DNA of 64,000 bases from Companilactobacillus nuruki (GTDB lineage: Bacteria > Bacillota > Bacilli > Lactobacillales > Lactobacillaceae), in NCBI RefSeq assembly GCF_002872255.1, contig NZ_NIPR01000007.1:1-64000 (forward strand), in the 5' to 3' direction. The translations under genes and the position numbers were made by a program. This document shows positions 58,843 to 64,000 of the stretch, one piece after another. The notes beneath the pieces are model-generated. The model ran no database searches and was not told where the DNA came from. It saw only the letters and a list, made by a program, of their open reading frames with translations. Positions within the stretch are counted from its first letter, which is position 1. Each line of letters starts with the position of its first letter.

Positions 58843-61402
58843 TGAAAAGTTTATTTGATAAGAGTAGTTATAAAAATATAGTTAGTACGATGGGAAGATA
58901 TATATCTTTGGTTTTGGTCAGCTTCTTGGGCGCCGGAATGTTAGCGGGGTTGTTAGCAATAGCTCCTGATATGCAGACTACAGCGGATGATTATTTGCGA
59001 GATCAAGATACCTCTGATGTTCAGATCCAATCGCCATTTGGATTTAGTAAGAGTGATCTTTCAAAAATAAAATCAACAAAAAATGTATCGCAGTCTCAAA
59101 CAACAACCACTTTTGATGGTGTAGCTAAAGTTGCTAAATCCAGTTATACGATGAGGGTTTATAGTATTCCTAATGTATCAACTGATTTAAATAAATTATC
59201 TTTAGTAAAGGGTCATTTACCAACGAAATCAAATGAAGCTGTTATTGTAATACCTCCGGACGGAATTAAAAATATCAAACTTTCAAATTCAGTGTCCTTT
59301 TCTGGTAATGATACAGCTGGTCTAACAAAGAGAAATCAATTCAAAATAGTTGGTATAGTTAAGAGTGGATTATATCCACATAATAAACAAGGTACATCGT
59401 CCAAAGGGAGTGGTGCTGTTGATTTTGTTTTGTTTGTTTCAAAAAGTGGTTTTAGAAATAATACGGAAAACAGTATTTTTGTAAAATTCGATAATACTAA
59501 TAGTTTAAATAGTTTTTCTAATAAATATGAAGATGTTGTTAATCAAGATATCAATCAGATTAAGAAATTTTCTACACTTCAAGCAAAGAAACGATATCAT
59601 CATTTGAATGATAATATTAATCAACAACAAAAAGGATTGAGTGATTTAGAACAAATTTCTGGATCTAGCCCACAAATAACTCGACTTAATAAATCTCTAA
59701 ATAAGCAAAAAAATACTTTGAAACAAATTAATAGTCCTCAATGGTATTTTGAAACACGTAATCAAAATCAAGGTTTTGCTATTATTAAATCAGATGCTCA
59801 AAGTATGAAAAGTTTAGCAACTATTTTTCCAATTATTTTCTTTTTAGTTGCGGCATTGGTGGCCCTCACTAGTATGACTCGTATGATTGATGAGGAGCGA
59901 ACTTTAATAGGTACTTTTAAATCTTTAGGTTATTCTGATAGTAAAATAACTAGTCGATATTTAATTTATGCGGTCTCGGCAACTTTAATAGGCAGTTCTT
60001 TTGGTATTATTGCCGGTTTTCAAGGTTTGCCAAGAATGATTTGGTCAGCATACTCGACTCAATATAGTTTGCCGTTTATACAGCTTAATTTTCATTGGAC
60101 TTATGCAATATTAGCCTTATCAACTATGTTAGTGGTTATTATTGGAATTACCGCTTGGACAATTTTTAAAAATTTACAGGAATCAACAGCACAATTGTTA
60201 ACGCCAAAGACACCTCCAGCAGGGAAACGAATTTTTTTAGAAAAAATAGGTTCTATCTGGAAACATTTATCCTTTTCACAAAAAGTTACTCAAAGAAATA
60301 TTTTTCTTGATAAAAAAAGGATGTTAATGGCAGTAGTTGGCGTTATTGGAAGCACTGCCTTATTAGTAACGGGTTTCGCGTTACAGAATAGTGCCATGTC
60401 ATTTCCTAAAGAGCAATATCAACACATTACTAAATATAATATGACTGCTTCTATTAGTGATACTGATGAATTAAATAATGAAGTCAGAAAAGTAGTAACA
60501 AATAAATCTTTGGTTAAAAAATCTTTAGCAGGTCGTGATGAGTCTATTGAGGTATCATCTAATAATTCGGGAACAAAAAAGTATTATATAAATTTAATTG
60601 TTCCTAAAGAGTCTAAAGATTTATCAAAGTTTGTTTTATTAAAAAATAATAATAATAATATCCCTTTACAAAAAAAAGGAGTCGTTATTACTAACAATAT
60701 AGCCAAACGTTTGAGATTAAAGGTAGGAGATAAAATAAAGGGTAAGTTATTAACTGATTATGAAACTAAAAATATGAAGGTAACAGGAATCACTATTCAT
60801 ATAATTATCATTTGAATTATATTTATATGAATAGTGATTCCTATCAAAAAACATTTGGTAAGAAGTATCAGTTGAATACAGTCTTTATGAAAGCAAATTA
60901 CCCCAGCCATGTAAGACATATTATTGAAAAAAATAAGGGTATTAAGAATGTTGAATTAACAAGAACAACTATGAATCGTCTGGAAACCAACATGAAGAGT
61001 ATAAAAATGGTTGTTGTTATATTGATTATTTTAGCTAGTTTATTAGCGATTGTAGTTTTGTATAGCGTTACCAATATTAATATTGAAGAACGACAACGTG
61101 AAATTGCAACTCTTAAAGTTTTAGGATTTAAGGATTCGGAGACTAACGCCTATATTTTTAGAGAAACTTTCGGCTTGTCATTGATGGGAACAATTATTGG
61201 ACTGTTTTTCGGGGTAATTTTATTTCAACAGGTAATTCAATCATTTGGGACTGAATATTATATTTTTGATACGTCAATGAATCTGATGACGTTTGTTTAT
61301 TCAACTTGTTTCTCAATATTGTTCACAGTTATTATCAATTTATTAATGATCCCTAAAATTAGAAAAATTGATATGCTTCAATCTTTAAAATCAGTTGATT
61401 AA
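58842..61402 (+). pseudogene. FtsX-type ABC permease gene disrupted by a frameshift
   Basis: The intact protein would have about 850 residues with two FtsX domains, the usual plan for these permeases. The first frame (58842-60815) has an N-terminal helix, a large extracellular domain with coiled-coil character, and three helices around MKSLATIFPIIFFLVAALVALTSMTR. It also holds the start of the second half and stops at residue 657 or so. The second frame (60812-61402) supplies the remaining extracellular part and three C-terminal helices with ERQREIATLKVLGF. It starts with TTG and has no ribosome binding site. The break lies inside a perfect 18-bp inverted repeat. Confidence 0.85.
60786..60841. 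repeat. Perfect 18-bp inverted repeat at the frameshift
   Basis: GGAATCACTATTCATATA (60786-60803) is the exact reverse complement of 60824-60841, with a 20-nt centre that itself contains ATAATT/AATTAT. It lies inside coding sequence and coincides with the frame break. Confidence 0.9.
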
Positions 61403-61481
61403 AAAGGTGTCATTCAAACTTAAATAAGTTTTTAATGATATTATTTGAGTCATTAAATTAATTAATGAAACGAGGATAAAA

Positions 61482-62228
61482 ATGACAAAAAATATTTTAA
61501 TCACTGGTGGAACTTCCGGTATTGGACAAGCCGCGGTGGAATTATTTGTAAATGAAGGATGGAATGTTGCCACAATTGGGCGTAATCCTGAGAAAACAAC
61601 TAAATTTGCTGAAAATCATCCAGGAGTACAAGCATTCATTGCTGATATGAGTAAAGTAGATGATATTAAACGTGTAATGACTGAGATAAGTTCTAAAATG
61701 GATCATTTGGACGCTTTTTTTGCTAATGCAGGATTTGGTATTTTTAAACCATTCTCAGAAATCACTGAAAATGATTTTGATAAACAAGTGGATCTTAATT
61801 ACAAGGGAACTTTTTTCAGTATTCAAGAGGCAACAAAGTTGATGAGTAAAGGCGGAAGTATTGTAATTAATACATCTTGGACGTATCATCGAGGATTGAA
61901 AACATCAACACTTTATTCATCAAGTAAATCGGCTGTTGCATATCTAACTAAATCGTTGGCATTGGAATTAGGCGAAAAGGGGATTAGAGTTAATGCCGTT
62001 AGTCCCGGATATACTAATTCAGCACAATTTAATGAAAAGAGTATTGAAGTAGATAGATTGGCGGCAATGATATCACGGGTTCCATTGCATAGATTTGCTG
62101 ATGCAAGTGAGATAGCGAATGTAGTTGAATTTTTATCATCAAATAAAAGTTCATATATTAATGGTCAGGATATTGTTATCGATGGTGGGATGACTGTCAC
62201 GCATGCCGAACCAGAGGTAAGAATTTAA
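61482..62228 (+). CDS. Short-chain dehydrogenase/reductase
   Basis: This 248-residue classical SDR has the cofactor motif TGGTSGIG (9-16), NAG (82-84), catalytic S132 in NTSW, Y145 and K149 in YSSSK, and the SPGYTNS loop after the active site. Arg34 in the TIGRNP segment after the second strand suggests a preference for NADP. The substrate is unknown. ACGAGGA precedes the ATG. It has its own terminator. Confidence 0.92.
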   Translation: MTKNILITGGTSGIGQAAVELFVNEGWNVATIGRNPEKTTKFAENHPGVQAFIADMSKVDDIKRVMTEISSKMDHLDAFFANAGFGIFKPFSEITENDFDKQVDLNYKGTFFSIQEATKLMSKGGSIVINTSWTYHRGLKTSTLYSSSKSAVAYLTKSLALELGEKGIRVNAVSPGYTNSAQFNEKSIEVDRLAAMISRVPLHRFADASEIANVVEFLSSNKSSYINGQDIVIDGGMTVTHAEPEVRI

Positions 62229-62230
62229 TC

Positions 62231-62262
62231 AAAAAGCGTTCTAATTTTAGGACGCTTTTTAT
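62231..62262 (+). terminator. Terminator of the SDR gene
   Basis: AAAAAGCGTTCTA pairs with TAGGACGCTTTTT, leaving a short loop. Confidence 0.9.
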
Positions 62263-62319
62263 GACTCATTTATTAAAGAAGATTACAATTAGTATAATAT
62301 TTATATAAAGGAGAAAATT

Positions 62320-63279
62320 ATGACAAGAGTTTTGGTAACTGCAAAAATTCCACAGTCAGCTTTTGATATTCTTAAACACGCTGAATTGAACATTGAAATG
62401 TATTCAGGCGATGGAGTGATTTCAAAAGATGAACTCATAAAGAGAATTGCCGGGAAAGATTATTTGATTACTCCTTTATCAACTATAGTTGATAAAGATG
62501 TAATCAATGCTGATCCGGAACTGAAATTAATTGCTAATTTTGGTGCTGGATTCAATAACATCGATGCAAAATATGCCCGTGAAAAGAACATTCCCGTTAC
62601 TAATACTCCGCAAGTCTCAACAGTTTCAACAGCTGAGGTCACGACCGGACTAATTATTTCTCTGAGTCATCGAATTGTTGAGGGTGACAAGTTAATGAGA
62701 ACTAAGGGATTTGCCGGTTGGGCACCACTGTTCTTTTTGGGACATGAATTGGCAGGCAAAACTTTGGGAATATTTGGTATGGGACAAATTGGTCAAGCAG
62801 TTGCCAAAAGAATGGCGGCTTTTGATATGAACATTATTTACAATCAAAGACATGCATTGCCAGCAGATATTGAAACTAATTTAAATGCTAAATTTGTTAG
62901 TTTGGATGAATTAATTAAAAATAGTGATGTTCTAACAATCCATGCACCATTGACTCCTGAAACAACGCATACTTTTGGAACCGAACAATTTCGTCAGATG
63001 AAAAAGACAGCAATAATAATTAATGCCGCACGTGGGCCATTGATTGACGAGAATGACTTGTTAAAGGCACTAGAAAACAATGAATTAGCGGGTGCTGCTT
63101 TAGATGTTTATGAACATGAGCCTGATGTTAATGATGGGTTTAAGGAATTAGACAATGTGATTTTAACTCCGCATATTGGTAATGCCACAATTGAGGCCAG
63201 AAATGCTATGGCTAATATTGTTGCTAAGAATGTTGTTTTGGTTAATGATGGAAAAGATCCACTGTATATTGTAAATTAG
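62320..63279 (+). CDS. D-2-hydroxyacid dehydrogenase family protein
   Basis: This 319-residue NAD(P)-dependent D-isomer-specific 2-hydroxyacid dehydrogenase has the Rossmann motif GIFGMGQIGQAVAKR, followed by NQRH, where Arg rather than Asp at the cofactor-selecting position hints at NADP. The catalytic set is Arg in NAARGP, Glu in YEHEP and His in LTPHIGNAT. It resembles glyoxylate/hydroxypyruvate reductases more than serine-pathway PGDH, as it has no ACT domain. AAGGAGA precedes the ATG. The MerR-type gene follows after 22 nt and may be co-transcribed. Confidence 0.9.
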   Translation: MTRVLVTAKIPQSAFDILKHAELNIEMYSGDGVISKDELIKRIAGKDYLITPLSTIVDKDVINADPELKLIANFGAGFNNIDAKYAREKNIPVTNTPQVSTVSTAEVTTGLIISLSHRIVEGDKLMRTKGFAGWAPLFFLGHELAGKTLGIFGMGQIGQAVAKRMAAFDMNIIYNQRHALPADIETNLNAKFVSLDELIKNSDVLTIHAPLTPETTHTFGTEQFRQMKKTAIIINAARGPLIDENDLLKALENNELAGAALDVYEHEPDVNDGFKELDNVILTPHIGNATIEARNAMANIVAKNVVLVNDGKDPLYIVN

Positions 63280-63301
63280 TAATTTTTTATGGAGAACAAA
63301 A

Positions 63302-63679
63302 ATGAAAACATTTAATATTCCAGATAATCAAACATCATTTGCAACTAAAGAGGTTATTGCTATAACTGGTATGACTAAAGATGCTTTGAGGTATTATGAA
63401 CATTTAGATATTTTAGGTCCTATTAAGCGAGATAAGAATAACTATCGTCAGTATTCAAAACAAAATTTAGAAAGATTACAATTTGTTCAGATTTTTCGTA
63501 TATTAGGATTGGATTTATCATTGTTAACTAAATCAGAATTGGAGATCAGTTCTTCCCAAAAGGCAACAGAGTTGAGGGAATATAGAGAAACTGTCCGTCA
63601 AGAGAAGGTCAGAATGGATGAGATCGAAGAATTTTTGACAAATAAAATAAATTACTTTGATAAACTAAAAAAAGTTTAA
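63302..63679 (+). CDS. MerR-family transcriptional regulator
   Basis: This 125-residue protein has the MerR helix-turn-helix (TKEVIAITGMTKDALRYYEHLDILGP, residues 15-40), the RDKNNYRQYSKQNLERLQFV wing and a C-terminal dimerisation helix (about 75-118). It lacks an effector domain or metal-binding cysteines, so it belongs to the short AdhR/stress-responsive type. GGAG lies 7 nt before the ATG. The promoter just downstream has the MerR-type 19-nt spacer with a dyad in it and drives a quinone-oxidoreductase gene, the obvious target. Confidence 0.92.
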   Translation: MKTFNIPDNQTSFATKEVIAITGMTKDALRYYEHLDILGPIKRDKNNYRQYSKQNLERLQFVQIFRILGLDLSLLTKSELEISSSQKATELREYRETVRQEKVRMDEIEEFLTNKINYFDKLKKV

Positions 63680-63687
63680 AAAAAGGC

Positions 63688-63718
63688 TTGCTATGGTGTT
63701 GACACCATAGTTTATAGT
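63688..63718 (+). promoter_or_regulatory. MerR-controlled promoter with 19-nt spacer
   Basis: TTGCTA (63688-63693) and TATAGT (63713-63718) are 19 nt apart. The perfect dyad CTATGGTG-TTGA-CACCATAG (63691-63710) fills the spacer. This over-long spacer with a centred dyad is the hallmark of MerR activation by DNA distortion. Confidence 0.88.
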
Positions 63719-63748
63719 ATAGTCACTTACTTGAAAGAGGGTCATAAT

Positions 63749-64000
63749 TTGAAAACAATCGCTATCAATCAATATGGTTCAGCTGAAGAATTTAAAGAAA
63801 TAGAAATGGCAAAACCACAACCAAAATCAGATGAAGTACTAGTTGAAATTCATGCCTTCAGTATTAATCCAATGGATATTGCGGGAAGAGCTGGAATGTT
63901 AGGTTCACCATTTACAGATAATTGGTCATTCCCATTGGTTCTTGGATGGGACTTTTCCGGAGTAGTAGTTGAAGTAGGCTCCGATGTAGAGGGATATGCT
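63749..64000 (+). CDS. Zinc-independent quinone oxidoreductase/alcohol dehydrogenase family (partial, runs off the end)
   Basis: The first 84 codons of a medium-chain dehydrogenase/reductase are present: MKTIAINQYGSAEEF, then VLVEIHAFSINPMDIAGRAG and PLVLGWDFSGVVVEVGSDV. The PxxxGxDxxGxV pattern (here LGWDFSGVV) marks the NADPH:quinone reductase group. The start is TTG at 63749 with AGAGGG 7 nt upstream. The rest lies beyond the window. It is controlled by the MerR-type promoter in front, and AdhR-like regulators commonly activate such genes in response to aldehydes or electrophiles. Confidence 0.88.
   Translation, partial: MKTIAINQYGSAEEFKEIEMAKPQPKSDEVLVEIHAFSINPMDIAGRAGMLGSPFTDNWSFPLVLGWDFSGVVVEVGSDVEGYA

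Overview
The window is AT-rich chromosomal DNA from a low-GC Gram-positive. It uses TTG/GTG starts often, has AGGAGG-type ribosome binding sites and carries many short terminator hairpins. The gene content points to Lactobacillaceae: a MalR/MapA/PgmB maltose locus, SLAP-type wall-binding domains, WxL-like surface proteins, PnuC, GH25 lysozyme and bacteriocin-immunity proteins. A Companilactobacillus-like species is my inference; there is no rRNA or marker gene here to prove it.

Layout. 1-11.8 kb: a large BspA/DUF285-repeat surface protein with a WxL-like end, a stand-alone TfoX C-terminal domain, small secreted proteins, a K+ channel, a frameshifted TraX gene, two tandem universal stress proteins, PgpA with an HD hydrolase, PnuC behind a structured leader, an alpha/beta hydrolase and YxeA. 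11.9-16.2 kb: a small integrated element bounded by a 26-bp near-perfect direct repeat. It holds a tyrosine integrase at one end and a SLAP-anchored BspA-like surface protein at the other. It appears to sit in the 3' end of a short non-coding RNA gene and to supply that gene with a replacement terminator.

16.3-31.8 kb: a maltose/maltodextrin locus. MalR is followed by an alpha-glucosidase and an intracellular alpha-amylase-family enzyme, then MalEFG plus a YesL-like protein and MsmK, a neopullulanase, and MapA-PgmB-GalM-VOC. Three promoters share one architecture: a GTTAYCGRTAAC operator exactly 13 nt upstream of the -35 box, plus a cre or cre-like site. Imported maltodextrins would be trimmed inside the cell, maltose split phosphorolytically by MapA, and beta-glucose-1-phosphate passed to glycolysis by PgmB.

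32-47.3 kb: a GH25 lysozyme with a SLAP-like tail, an Fe-S-type protein, an orphan PTS EIIC overlapping a DUF915-type hydrolase, NADH oxidase, an EAL protein, two VanZ-family proteins, an HAD phosphatase, a YbiT-type ABC-F protein, a MarR/rhodanese pair, an XRE membrane regulator, a TetR/YhgE-type pair and a CDF-like transporter. 47.4-50 kb: a decayed gene remnant and a lectin-type WxL-like surface protein related at both ends to the first gene of the window.

50-64 kb: Cof phosphatase, an ArsR-controlled flavin oxidoreductase/DJ-1 pair, a two-component system divergent from a BcrA/LanF-type ABC transporter, two bacteriocin-immunity-like proteins, an ArsR/MacB-type ABC locus whose permease is broken by a frameshift inside a perfect 18-bp inverted repeat, SDR and 2-hydroxyacid dehydrogenases, and a MerR regulator with a textbook 19-bp-spacer promoter in front of a quinone oxidoreductase that runs off the end. 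I saw no tRNA, rRNA, CRISPR array or intact insertion sequence.
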